This document shows positions 9,229-16,897 of a stretch of DNA of 64,000 nt, piece by piece. A program made the position numbers and the translations under genes. Every line of letters begins with the position of its first letter. Within the stretch, counting starts at the first letter, position 1. The notes under the pieces are model-generated. The model was not told the DNA's origin and made no database searches. It was given only the letters and a program-made list of their open reading frames with translations. Origin of the DNA: Micromonospora chokoriensis (GTDB taxonomy: Bacteria; Actinomycetota; Actinomycetes; Mycobacteriales; Micromonosporaceae); assembly GCF_900091505.1 (NCBI RefSeq), contig NZ_LT607409.1, positions 2,480,001 to 2,544,000 of the forward strand. The letters run 5' to 3'.

Positions 9229-10575
9229 TCACTTAGGCCAGCTGGTTTCGATGCCCTGGAGCACCGGAGCGGTCTGCTTGCCGTTCAGCCAGTCGACCAT
9301 GCCCTTCCAGAACGTTCCCGCGCCGACGGCGGCCGGCATCAGGTCGGATCCGTCGAAGCGGAAGGTGCCGGTCTTGTCCTGCAGGATCTGGACGGAGAGC
9401 TTGTCGATCGGGCTGGCCACGTTGGCGATGTCCAGCTTGTTGTTCGCCGTGACCCAGTTGCCGAGCTTCGCGCGGCTGTTGACGTACTCGGCGGAGGCGA
9501 GGTAGGTCTGCACCGCCTGGACCTCGGGACGGTCGGCGTACGCGACGACGAACTCGCCCGCGCCGAGCACCGGCTTGCCCTTGGCCGGGTCGATGGCCGG
9601 GAAGTAGAAGGCGAACGCGTCGCCGTCCTCGGCGACCTTGGTGCCCTCGGGGAACTGGTTGGCGTAGAACGACGCCTGCCGGTGCATCGCGCACTTGCCG
9701 GTGGTCACCGGCACGCCCGCCTCCTGGAAGGAGGTGGTGGTGATGCTCTTGACGCCGCCGAAGCCGCCGTTGACGTACTTCTCGTTCTTGAGGATGCTGC
9801 CGGCGCGGTCGACCGCGTCGATGATCTTCGGGTCGTTGAACGGGATGGCGTGGGTGGTCCACTGGTCGTAGACCTCGGGGCCCTGCGTCCGCAGGATCAC
9901 GTCCTCGATCCAGTCGGTGGCCGGCCAGCCGGTGGCGTCACCGGACTCGACGCCCACGCACCACGGCTTCATGCCGCTGGCGGCGATCTTGTCGCTCAGG
10001 GCGATGAGCTGGTCCCAGGTGGTCGGAGGCTCCCAGCCCTTCTCCTTGAAGGTCTTCGGCGAGTACCAGACGAAGGACTTCACGTTGGCGCCGAGCGGCA
10101 CGCCGTAGAGCGTTCCGTTGACGGTGCCGTACTTCAGCCAGTCGGCCGGCAGGTTCTGCTCGGCGAGGGCCTTGGTGTCGGCGCTCAGGGACTTCAGCTT
10201 GCCGGCGTCCGCGAACCGCTTCACGAGGCCGGGCTGCGGCACGAAGGCGATGTCGGGCGCGTTGCCACCGTCGACCCGGACGGGGAGCTGCGCTTCGAAC
10301 TCGCCGCTGCCCTCGTACGCGATCTCGATGCCGGTGCAGTCGGTGAACTGCGACCAGGAGCGCTCCAGCAGGTCGGCCTCGGCGTCGCGGATGGACGCGT
10401 AGATCGAGACCTTCTTGCCGTCGTGACCCTCGTACTTCTCGTATGCCGCGCACTCCGCGGAGCCCGCGTTGCTGCTCTTCTTGTCGTCGCCGGTGCCGCA
10501 GGCGGTGGCGCTGAACGCCAGCCCGAGTACGCCGGCGATCACGAAGGCCTGGCGTGGTCTGGTAAAGACCGCCAT
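9229..10575 (-). CDS. Sugar ABC transporter substrate-binding lipoprotein
   Basis: 448-aa extracellular binding protein (family 1, MalE-like). The signal peptide MAVFTRPRQAFVIAGVLGLA ends in a lipobox with Cys at about residue 28 (SATAC), so the mature protein is lipid-anchored outside the membrane. The start is set by AGGAAGGAGGACGGC just before the ATG at 10575; a longer frame upstream is not homologous. The first gene of the uptake operon; downstream are a hairpin and two permease genes. It probably binds an alpha-glucoside such as maltose, trehalose or sucrose; the ligand cannot be read from sequence. Confidence 0.94.
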   Translation of the reverse strand: MAVFTRPRQAFVIAGVLGLAFSATACGTGDDKKSSNAGSAECAAYEKYEGHDGKKVSIYASIRDAEADLLERSWSQFTDCTGIEIAYEGSGEFEAQLPVRVDGGNAPDIAFVPQPGLVKRFADAGKLKSLSADTKALAEQNLPADWLKYGTVNGTLYGVPLGANVKSFVWYSPKTFKEKGWEPPTTWDQLIALSDKIAASGMKPWCVGVESGDATGWPATDWIEDVILRTQGPEVYDQWTTHAIPFNDPKIIDAVDRAGSILKNEKYVNGGFGGVKSITTTSFQEAGVPVTTGKCAMHRQASFYANQFPEGTKVAEDGDAFAFYFPAIDPAKGKPVLGAGEFVVAYADRPEVQAVQTYLASAEYVNSRAKLGNWVTANNKLDIANVASPIDKLSVQILQDKTGTFRFDGSDLMPAAVGAGTFWKGMVDWLNGKQTAPVLQGIETSWPK

Positions 10576-10644
10576 GCCGTCCTCCTTCCTAGCCGGCGCG
10601 GTCGTGCTGGTGACCCGTCGCCGGTCCGATTGGGCGTGCACACA

Positions 10645-10658
10645 TGTAAGCGCTTGCA
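10645..10658. promoter_or_regulatory. LacI-family operator
   Basis: TGTAAGCGCTTGCA matches the LacI/GalR operator pattern TGNAANCGNTTNCA, with a perfect AAGCGCTT centre. It is 70 nt upstream of the start of the binding-protein gene, between it and the divergent M23 gene. The adjacent LacI-family gene is the obvious regulator. Confidence 0.85.
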
Positions 10659-10825
10659 TCCGGCGCGGTCCACCCCCTGTCAGACACGAGCGAGTAACAA
10701 TCCGGAAACCTGCGGGTTGCCTGGTGGGCGCGCTCCCGGCAGGCGTCCGGGGCTCTTTCGAAGATTGACGATATCTGTCAGGCTGAGCGCACCTCATCGA
10801 AGGTTTTCGACATAGGAGGAGCTGT

Positions 10826-11599
10826 ATGCGAAAGCGGTGGATCAGCCTGCTGGTGACGGGTCTGCTCGTCGGAGGCGTGTTGACGCCGGCGAGCCCGGCG
10901 CTGGCCGCACCGACCTTCAAGGTGCCGTTCCCGTGCGGCCAGTCCTGGTCCGGGCAGACCAGGACGGGCCACAGCCCGGCGTACGCCGTCGACTTCAACC
11001 GCACCGACGACCAGGGCGACCCGGTGGTCGCCAGCGCCCCCGGCACCGTCGACCGGGTGACCGACCTCGGCGGCACCAGTTACGGCAAATATGTCCGAAT
11101 CAACCACGGGGGCGGTTACAGCACGTACTACGCGCACCTCAGCGGCTTCAACGTCTCGGTCGGCCAGAGCGTCGGCTACGGCAAGGTGATCGGCTGGGTC
11201 GGTAGCACCGGTGGCTCGACCGGCCCGCACCTGCACTACGAGCAGCGCCTCAACGGTGCCGACATCCAGGTGCGGTTCAACGGCACCCTGGCCCTGTACT
11301 GGGGCACCAAGACCTACACCAGTGGCAACGGGTGCTCCTCGGGCAGCGGCAACGCCACCGTCGACACCAGCGGAACCCCGCTGACCGTCCGCTCCGGCCC
11401 CGGCACCGGGTACGCCTCGGTGGGCACCGTTGCCGACGGCACCCGGGTGACCATCGCCTGCCAGACCAGTGGCACCACGGTCACCGGCACGTACGGCACC
11501 AGCTCGATCTGGGACCGGATCGGCTCCGGCAGGTTCATCGCCGACGCGTACGTGTACACCGGTCACGACGGCTACATCCCGGGCGTTCCCCGCTGCTGA
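10826..11599 (+). CDS. Secreted M23-family peptidase with C-terminal SH3-like domain
   Basis: 257-aa secreted protein. It has a Sec signal peptide (MRKRWISLLVTGLLVGGVLT, cut after about ALAAP). The LytM/M23 zinc peptidase domain (residues about 35-150) carries the ligand pair in HSPAYAVDF and the catalytic GPHLHYE. A bacterial SH3-like domain (about 175-245) includes TPLTVRSGPGTGYASVGTV. Predicted role: cleavage of peptide cross-links in peptidoglycan. The strong site AGGAGGAGCTGT precedes ATG 10826. It is divergent from the sugar uptake operon and convergent with the TspO gene. Confidence 0.93.
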   Translation: MRKRWISLLVTGLLVGGVLTPASPALAAPTFKVPFPCGQSWSGQTRTGHSPAYAVDFNRTDDQGDPVVASAPGTVDRVTDLGGTSYGKYVRINHGGGYSTYYAHLSGFNVSVGQSVGYGKVIGWVGSTGGSTGPHLHYEQRLNGADIQVRFNGTLALYWGTKTYTSGNGCSSGSGNATVDTSGTPLTVRSGPGTGYASVGTVADGTRVTIACQTSGTTVTGTYGTSSIWDRIGSGRFIADAYVYTGHDGYIPGVPRC

Positions 11600-11614
11600 G
11601 CGCGACGCGACGAC

Positions 11615-11647
11615 GGTCTCCGGCGGGCGCACCGCCCGTCGGAGACC
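11615..11647. terminator. Bidirectional terminator between M23 and TspO genes
   Basis: GGTCTCCGGCGGGC (11615-11628) pairs with 11634-11647 with a single mismatch and a 5-nt loop, in the gap between the two convergent genes. Confidence 0.65.
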
Positions 11648-11653
11648 CGCGGA

Positions 11654-12148
11654 TCAGGAGTTCAGCTGCCAGATCGACAGGTTCAACGCGGCGGCGAAGG
11701 TGACCCAGGCCCAGTAGGGCAGCAGCAGGGCCGCCGCGACCCGGGACACCCGGGCGAACAGCACCACGGTGAGGCCGATCGCCAACCACATCAGCACGAT
11801 CTCGGCGAACGCCAGCCCGTACTGTCCCGCGCCGAAGAACAGCGGGGTCCAGATGGCGTTGAGCACCAGTTGGGCGGTCCACGCCCAGAGGGCGGGGGAG
11901 AAGCCCACCCGCCGCCACACCAGCCAGCCAGCCACCGCGATCAGGGCGTACAGCAGTGACCAGACCGGGCCGAACAGCCACGAGGGCGGTGCCCAGTCGG
12001 GCTGCCGCAGGCTCGCGTACTCGTCGGTGGTGCCCTGAACGCCCAGCCCGCCGATCGCCGCCGCGACGAAGACGGCCGCCGCGAAGCCCGCCAGGACCCA
12101 CCACTGTCGCCGGCCCGAGGCCGTTGGAGCCTCCCGAGATATCTCCAT
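11654..12148 (-). CDS. TspO/MBR-family membrane protein
   Basis: 164-aa tryptophan-rich protein with five membrane helices, homologous to the translocator protein TspO, which binds porphyrins and related ligands. Family hallmarks are PDWAPPSWLFGPVWSLLYAL in the first third, then ALWAWTAQLVLNAIWTPLFF and LLPYWAWVTFAAALNLSIW. I prefer ATG 12148 (MEISREAP) to the TTG at 12181, which would add 11 residues with no family match. Its physiological role in actinomycetes is not settled; a link to porphyrin or stress handling is family knowledge only. Confidence 0.92.
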   Translation of the reverse strand: MEISREAPTASGRRQWWVLAGFAAAVFVAAAIGGLGVQGTTDEYASLRQPDWAPPSWLFGPVWSLLYALIAVAGWLVWRRVGFSPALWAWTAQLVLNAIWTPLFFGAGQYGLAFAEIVLMWLAIGLTVVLFARVSRVAAALLLPYWAWVTFAAALNLSIWQLNS

Positions 12149-12301
12149 AGTCAAGATGTTTCCAGCATCGCGGCAGATCAAACCGCCCAGACGAGAAAGC
12201 GCCGGGATCGCCGCAGCCGGTGCTCCTGTCGGGAGGACGGAGCTCCGGTCGCGGCGACCCCGGCGGGTCCCGGTGTGCGGAAGTGGTGCGGAAAAGGCGC
12301 G

Positions 12302-12445
12302 TCAATTGAAGATGCTGACACCACCCGGGCCGACCAACAGCCCGACAATGATGAGGACGATGCCCCACAGGATCTGCCGGCGGAACAGCGCGAGGATGCC
12401 GGCGACCACGAGTACGACTGCGAGAATCCAGAGAATCAGCTCCAT
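12302..12445 (-). CDS. GPGG-motif small membrane protein
   Basis: 47-aa peptide, below usual ORF cut-offs. It has two hydrophobic stretches: LILWILAVVLVVAGILAL, then after FRRQ, ILWGIVLIIVGLLV. It ends GPGGVSIFN, the motif that defines this actinobacterial microprotein family. The ATG at 12445 overlaps the last 10 nt of the metallophosphoesterase gene, so translation is probably coupled. Weak Shine-Dalgarno AGAGG. Function unknown. Confidence 0.85.
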   Translation of the reverse strand: MELILWILAVVLVVAGILALFRRQILWGIVLIIVGLLVGPGGVSIFN

Positions 12446-13212
12446 GACCTCTGAATACCCGACTGGCCGATCGGGGAAACCTGGTCGGTGTCAAGTTGAT
12501 CGCCGACGTGGAAGACGCTGTACGCCTGCTTGATCACCGGGTGCGCGACGTTGCGGACGCGTACCCCACCGGGGGTCGTGCCGCGCTCGGTGCCGGCGTG
12601 CGCGTGCCCGTGCAGGGCCAACGCCGTCGGGGCCGAGTCGATCGCCTGCCCCAACTGGTACGACCCCAGGAACGGGTAGATCTCCAGCGGTTCGCCGACC
12701 AGCGTGTCCGGTACCGGTGAGTAGTGGGTGAGCGCGACGAGCATGTCGCAGTCCAGCGAACGGAGCGCCGCGCCGAGGCTCTCGGCGCTCTCGTTGGTGG
12801 TCCGGACGAACGCCTTCATCTCCGGCTCGCCGAAGTCGCTCGCGCACCGCCCGGCGAACCCGCCGCCGAAGCCCTTCACACCGGCGATGCCGAGCCGGCC
12901 GCCGGCGCAGTCCAGCACGACGCCGTTGCCCTCCAGCACGGTGATGCCCGCATCCTCCAGCACCTTGACCACCTGCGGCACCTGGTCGCACTGGTGGTCG
13001 TGGTTGCCGAGCACGGTCACCACCGGCACCGCCAGGCCGCCGAACTCCTCCGCCACGCAGCGCGCCTCGGCCTCGGTGCCGTGCCGGGTCAGGTCACCGG
13101 CCAGCAGCAGCACGTCGGCGCAGTCCGGCAGCTCCTCCAGCGCGGGGCGGAACCGTCCGACCACGTCCTCGTCCAGATGTACGTCGCCCACGGCGGCGAT
13201 CCGGATCACCAT
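12436..13212 (-). CDS. Metallophosphoesterase
   Basis: 258-aa calcineurin-like phosphoesterase. Metal-binding motifs are in order: GDVHLD (residues 9-14), LLAGDLTRHG (36-45), LGNHDH (about 68), and the C-terminal LHGHAHAGT. No signal peptide, so cytoplasmic; substrate unknown (nucleotide or phosphoester). It is third in a minus-strand operon, 10 nt after the BON gene stop, and overlaps the start of the small GPGG membrane protein. Confidence 0.92.
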   Translation of the reverse strand: MVIRIAAVGDVHLDEDVVGRFRPALEELPDCADVLLLAGDLTRHGTEAEARCVAEEFGGLAVPVVTVLGNHDHQCDQVPQVVKVLEDAGITVLEGNGVVLDCAGGRLGIAGVKGFGGGFAGRCASDFGEPEMKAFVRTTNESAESLGAALRSLDCDMLVALTHYSPVPDTLVGEPLEIYPFLGSYQLGQAIDSAPTALALHGHAHAGTERGTTPGGVRVRNVAHPVIKQAYSVFHVGDQLDTDQVSPIGQSGIQRSWS

Positions 13213-13222
13213 GGAACCTCCC

Positions 13223-13498
13223 TCAGGGCAGTTGCTCGATCTCCGTGGGCGCGTGCGTGCGGATCACACCGATGTCGCTGGTGATCGGCACGTCCGGGAA
13301 ACGCTCGGACACCCGGCGCAGGATCTCCTCCCGCCGGTGCGGGCTCTCCACCTCGCCGTTCAGCACGATGGCGCCTTCCCGGCGGACCACGGTGATCCCT
13401 TGTTCGGCGACGGCGGGGTCCTCGGCGAGGAGCCGTTGGATCTCCGCTTCGACGTACTCGTCCGGTGGCCCGGCGTCGATGTCGCGATGGTGGGTCAC
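13223..13498 (-). CDS. BON-domain protein
   Basis: 91-aa soluble protein consisting mainly of one BON domain (VVRREGAIVLNGEVESPHRR, then the helix EEILRRVSERFP). BON domains bind phospholipids or other macromolecules and are common in envelope and stress proteins; this copy has no signal peptide. Its ATG overlaps the stop of the upstream nucleotidyltransferase gene (ATGA). Function in this operon unknown. Confidence 0.85.
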   Translation of the reverse strand: MTHHRDIDAGPPDEYVEAEIQRLLAEDPAVAEQGITVVRREGAIVLNGEVESPHRREEILRRVSERFPDVPITSDIGVIRTHAPTEIEQLP

Positions 13499-14079
13499 GA
13501 TGTCCCCTCTCCGGTCGTGGTGCCGGTGCCCGGCACCACCTCCAGCCGGTCCAGCAGCACGAGGAACGCCTCGGCGTACGGCGAGTGCTGCGTCTCCTTG
13601 CGTACCCGTTCCCAGTCGATCTGTTCCCGCAGCGACCGGGCCAGCGGCAGGCCACGGGCGAAGTCGCAGTAGTGCTGGGAGAAGCTGAGCAGCTTGTGCA
13701 CCATCAGTTGGGTGGCGGACAGGACCGGCATGTGGATCGCGTCCACCGGCCGGATGACCGTGTCGGCGAACGTCTCCTCGGTCACCGGCGTCTCGATCGG
13801 CCGGTGGATCAGGTCCACCATGCGGCCGTCGTCGAAGACCTTGACCAACCAGTCCTCCGGCGGGCGCTCGGCCACGAAGCCGGCGGCCACCAGGGCATCC
13901 AACGCCTGTTCCACGTCGGTCTCCCGGATCAGGAAGTCGACGTCGTGATCGCTGGAGTGACCTCCGTGGGCGTAGACGGCGAAGCTGCCGCCGAGGGCGA
14001 ACGGAATCTCGGACTGCTTGAGCACGGCGGCGACCTTTTTCAGGGTGTGCACCAGACTCTCGTCCCCGCGCTCAGCCAT
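13495..14079 (-). CDS. Nucleotidyltransferase-fold protein
   Basis: 194-aa protein with the pattern of DNA-polymerase-beta-type nucleotidyltransferases: FALGGSFAVYAHGG (residues about 26-39), then DHDVDFLI (about 44-51), giving the metal-binding D-x-D. It resembles the small NTases found in toxin-antitoxin and aminoglycoside-modification contexts, but no toxin or antitoxin partner is adjacent. The start (ATG 14079) follows GGGAGAACC. First gene of a four-gene operon with BON, phosphoesterase and a membrane peptide. Substrate unknown. Confidence 0.75.
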   Translation of the reverse strand: MAERGDESLVHTLKKVAAVLKQSEIPFALGGSFAVYAHGGHSSDHDVDFLIRETDVEQALDALVAAGFVAERPPEDWLVKVFDDGRMVDLIHRPIETPVTEETFADTVIRPVDAIHMPVLSATQLMVHKLLSFSQHYCDFARGLPLARSLREQIDWERVRKETQHSPYAEAFLVLLDRLEVVPGTGTTTGEGTS

Positions 14080-14230
14080 CTGGTTCTCCCGTCGTCGTAT
14101 AGGTGGACCGGCGGTTGGATTTCGAACTCCGGTACCCGGCATTCCGGTCGGCCACACCTGCTGGTGTCGCGGTCAGGCGTCAACAGGGATGAACCACCAC
14201 AAACCTCGCGGCCTCGGTGCGTGGGTCGGA

Positions 14231-14246
14231 TAACCTGTGGAAGGTG
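14231..14246 (+). promoter_or_regulatory. -10 hexamer of a leaderless promoter
   Basis: TAACCT (14231-14236) lies exactly 7 nt before the in-frame GTG at 14244, the spacing expected when transcription starts on the start codon. This decides the start of the thymidylate-kinase-like gene. Confidence 0.55.
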
Positions 14247-14930
14247 GCCAGATCATCGGGGACGCGTCGACGCAGGGCCCGGCTGCGCACCGTCGCCCTG
14301 ATCGGGATCGACGGCTCCGGCAAGACCACCCAGGCGCACCGACTGGCCGACGCGCTGACCGCGGCCGGCCGCCCGGCGACCTACCGGCGCAACGCCAGCG
14401 GGCGGCGATGGCTCGGCCGGCTCGCCCAGCGGCTCGGACGTCCCGACGCCCAGCGGCTCGTCGGACGCGACGGCGTACTGGCGGTGGAGTCCGTGCTGCG
14501 CTGGCTCGCGATCGCCGTCGCTCTGATCAGTTGCCTGCTCACCGGCCGGACAGCGGTGATGGACCGCTACTCGGCCTGCCAGTACGCGAGCATCCGCGCA
14601 CACGGCGGGCAACGCTGGGAGCGGCTGGCGCGGGCCGGTTACCGGCTCTTCCCCACGCCACAGGTGACCTTCCTGCTGGCGGTGGACCCGGCGGAGGCGT
14701 ACCGGCGGATCGAGGAACGCGGCACCGACCACGAGACGATGGGCTGGCTGACCGCCGCCGACACCGCCTACCGGGCCCTCCCCGAGTACCCGAGTTTCGT
14801 GCTCGTGGACGCGGGCCGCCCCGCCGAGGAGGTGAGCGAGCAGATCCAGGCGCACCTGGAGACCTGGCTGCCGCCCTCCTCCGACCAGCCGCGCGACGTG
14901 GGCCCGCTGGCGACTCAGGCCCGCCCGTAG
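14244..14930 (+). CDS. Thymidylate kinase-like P-loop protein
   Basis: 228-aa nucleoside monophosphate kinase-like protein. The Walker A motif is IGIDGSGKTTQ (about residue 26) and a DR motif follows (VMDRYSACQ). LID-like arginines lie in YRRIEERG. It is most similar in layout to dTMP kinase (Tmk), but the region between about residues 60 and 110 is divergent and hydrophobic (WLAIAVALISCLLTG), so it may phosphorylate another substrate. The start is GTG 14244, chosen from the promoter spacing. It overlaps the convergent SDR gene by 16 nt. Confidence 0.75.
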   Translation: MARSSGTRRRRARLRTVALIGIDGSGKTTQAHRLADALTAAGRPATYRRNASGRRWLGRLAQRLGRPDAQRLVGRDGVLAVESVLRWLAIAVALISCLLTGRTAVMDRYSACQYASIRAHGGQRWERLARAGYRLFPTPQVTFLLAVDPAEAYRRIEERGTDHETMGWLTAADTAYRALPEYPSFVLVDAGRPAEEVSEQIQAHLETWLPPSSDQPRDVGPLATQARP

Positions 14931-15604
14931 ACCGGCACCGTGGCTCCGCTGGTCGGGGCGGACTCCGCCGACGCGAGGAAACGGATCACCGGGGCGATCT
15001 CCGCCGGCGTCACCCAGCGCGAGTGGTCGGCGTCGGGCTGGGCGGCCCGGTTGGCCGGGGTGTCGATGACGCTGGGCAGCACGGTGTTGCAGCGCACCCC
15101 ACGGTGCCGGTACTCCACCGCCACCGCGTTGGCGAAGGCCAGCACCGCCGCCTTGGCCGTCACGTAGCCGGCTGCTCCCGGGAACGGGGCGACCGCCGCG
15201 CGGGCCGAGACGCAGACCACCGCGCCCGCGCCGCTGGACATCAGGTGCGGCAGCGCGGCCTGGGTGACCAGGTAGGTCGGCCGCAGGTTGACGGTGAGCA
15301 TCCGCTCGAAGACCTCGACCGGCGTCTCGTGCACCAGGCCACCGCTGGCGTACCCGCCGACCAGGTTGACCACGGCGCGCAGCGGCGCCGTCGGTTCACC
15401 GGCGGCGACCTCGATCGCCCGCGTCACGTCCGCCGGCTCACTCAGGTCCGCGACCAGCCGGACCACACCGGCCGCCGGCGCCGACCCGGGTCGGGCTTCC
15501 CGCTCCGGTACGACCACCCGCCAGCCCGCCTCGACGAACGCGGCGACGACCGCCCCGCCCAGCCCGCCGCTCCCCCCGGTCACCAACACACTGCCCCGCA
15601 CCAT
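14915..15604 (-). CDS. Short-chain dehydrogenase/reductase
   Basis: 229-aa classical SDR. NAD(P) binding: TGGSGGLG (residues 9-16). Catalytic residues: Ser in VCVSARAAV and the YVTAK motif (Y and K, about 150-154). Likely an NAD(P)H-dependent oxidoreductase acting on a small carbonyl or alcohol; substrate unknown. A single gene, convergent with the kinase-like gene. Confidence 0.9.
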   Translation of the reverse strand: MVRGSVLVTGGSGGLGGAVVAAFVEAGWRVVVPEREARPGSAPAAGVVRLVADLSEPADVTRAIEVAAGEPTAPLRAVVNLVGGYASGGLVHETPVEVFERMLTVNLRPTYLVTQAALPHLMSSGAGAVVCVSARAAVAPFPGAAGYVTAKAAVLAFANAVAVEYRHRGVRCNTVLPSVIDTPANRAAQPDADHSRWVTPAEIAPVIRFLASAESAPTSGATVPVYGRA

Positions 15605-15670
15605 TCCCCCACGCTAACCCTCCTGCCCCCTCCCCGATGCCCCCTCCCCGCGCGGCCCCCGGCCCCTCCG

Positions 15671-15730
15671 TCGATCATGGGGTTGACGAGCCGACGCGCC
15701 GATCCGAGCCACGGCAACGTCATGATCACC
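15671..15730. repeat. Intergenic inverted repeat (GATCATG group)
   Basis: GATCATGGGGTTGAC (from 15673) faces CGGCAACGTCATGATCACC (15712-15730). The outer GATCATG/CATGATC and the GTTG/CAAC blocks pair; the interior does not. It looks like a decayed member of the group best seen at 30590-30650. Confidence 0.6.
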
Positions 15731-15805
15731 GCCGAGGGCCGGCTCACGGTCTGCTGTGGGCAGACTGGTTGGGTCGTTCGGCGGTCGGGGGCGCAGGATC
15801 GGCGG

Positions 15806-16822
15806 ATGCGGATTCTGATTCTCGGTGGCACCCGGTTCCTCGGTCGGGCTCTGGCCCGACTCGCCGTCGAGCAGGGGCACGAGGTGACCTGCGCCGCTCG
15901 TGGTGTGTCCGGCGCCGTTCCGGCCGGGGCCAGGTTGGTGCCGGTCGACCGGGACGACCCGGACGCGCTGGTGCCGCTCGCCGGCGACGGCTTCGACGCC
16001 GTGGTCGACGTGGCCCGTCAGGTCAGCCACGCGCGGCACGCGCTCGCCGCGCTCGCCGACCACGTCGGTCACTGGTCGTTCGTCTCGACGATCTCGGTGT
16101 ACGCCGACAACACCACCCCGGACCAGACCGCTGTCGACGCGCCGGTGCTGGCAGCGGCCCCACCGGACGTGGACGGACCGGTCGGCCCGGACCACCGCTG
16201 GTACGGCGAGTGCAAGGTGAGTATCGAGCAGGCGGTTCGGCAGCGGGTGGGCGTCGACCGGTCGTTCATCTGCCGGGCGGGGCTGATCGTCGGCGTCGAG
16301 GACCCGAGCGACCGCTTCCCGTACTGGGTGCGGCGGCTGGCGGCCGGTGGGGAGATCCTCGCGCCCGGACGCCCGACCGACAGCGTGCAGTTCGTGGACG
16401 TCGCCGATCTGGCGAGCTGGCTGCTGCACGCCGCCGGCACCCGCCTCGGCGGCACGTACGACGGCGTCGGGCCGGCGATGACCCGGGCCGACTTCCTGGC
16501 CGGGGTGGCCGCCGGGCTGGACGTGGCCGACCCCGCCCTGACCTGGGTCGATCAGGACTTCCTGGCCTCCCACGACGTACGCGAGTGGTCGGGGGAGCGG
16601 GCCCTGCCGCTCTGGGTGCGACTGCCGGAGTCCGGTGGCCTGATGACCCGCGACGCTCGGCCGGCTCTGGCGGCGGGGTTGGCGGTCCGTCCGTTGTCCG
16701 ACACCGTTCGGGCGACCGCGTCCTGGATGGCAGCACAGCCGGACGCCGTACGGCAGGGTGGTCTCGACCCGGCGGATGAGGCGGCGGTGCTGCGGGAGTG
16801 GCAGGCTGTGCGGGACCGGTGA
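15806..16822 (+). CDS. NAD-dependent epimerase/dehydratase-like protein
   Basis: 338-aa extended-SDR protein. The Rossmann motif is ILGGTRFLG (residues 5-13), a GGTRFxG variant typical of the atypical/extended SDRs annotated as nucleotide-sugar or reductase-like proteins. The usual YxxxK is replaced by WYGECK (about 130), which keeps Y and K. The start ATG 15806 follows CAGGATCGGCGG; CAGGAT with 6-nt spacing could be a leaderless -10. Substrate unknown. It stands alone between the SDR and murR. Confidence 0.85.
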   Translation: MRILILGGTRFLGRALARLAVEQGHEVTCAARGVSGAVPAGARLVPVDRDDPDALVPLAGDGFDAVVDVARQVSHARHALAALADHVGHWSFVSTISVYADNTTPDQTAVDAPVLAAAPPDVDGPVGPDHRWYGECKVSIEQAVRQRVGVDRSFICRAGLIVGVEDPSDRFPYWVRRLAAGGEILAPGRPTDSVQFVDVADLASWLLHAAGTRLGGTYDGVGPAMTRADFLAGVAAGLDVADPALTWVDQDFLASHDVREWSGERALPLWVRLPESGGLMTRDARPALAAGLAVRPLSDTVRATASWMAAQPDAVRQGGLDPADEAAVLREWQAVRDR

Positions 16823-16862
16823 TCCCGGCTGCCGACACTTTCCCCCACCCGGACAGTCATAG

Positions 16863-16897
16863 TTGACGCTCACGCCTGGTGAAAGTAAGTTTCATCC
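16863..16897 (+). promoter_or_regulatory. murR promoter with overlapping operator
   Basis: TTGACG (16863-16868), a 17-nt spacer and TAAGTT (16886-16891) form a good sigma-70-type promoter that would start transcription at the GTG of murR (16898). The inverted repeat TGAAA-GTAAG-TTTCA (16880-16894) covers the -10 element, placing an RpiR/MurR-type operator where a repressor would block RNA polymerase. Both readings come from sequence; autoregulation is inference. Confidence 0.7.

Noticed and set aside
14237..16822. A long plus-strand frame joining the kinase-like and epimerase regions
   Set aside because: Only the last 338 codons (from ATG 15806) are homologous to a protein; the rest is antisense to the SDR gene or out of frame with the kinase.
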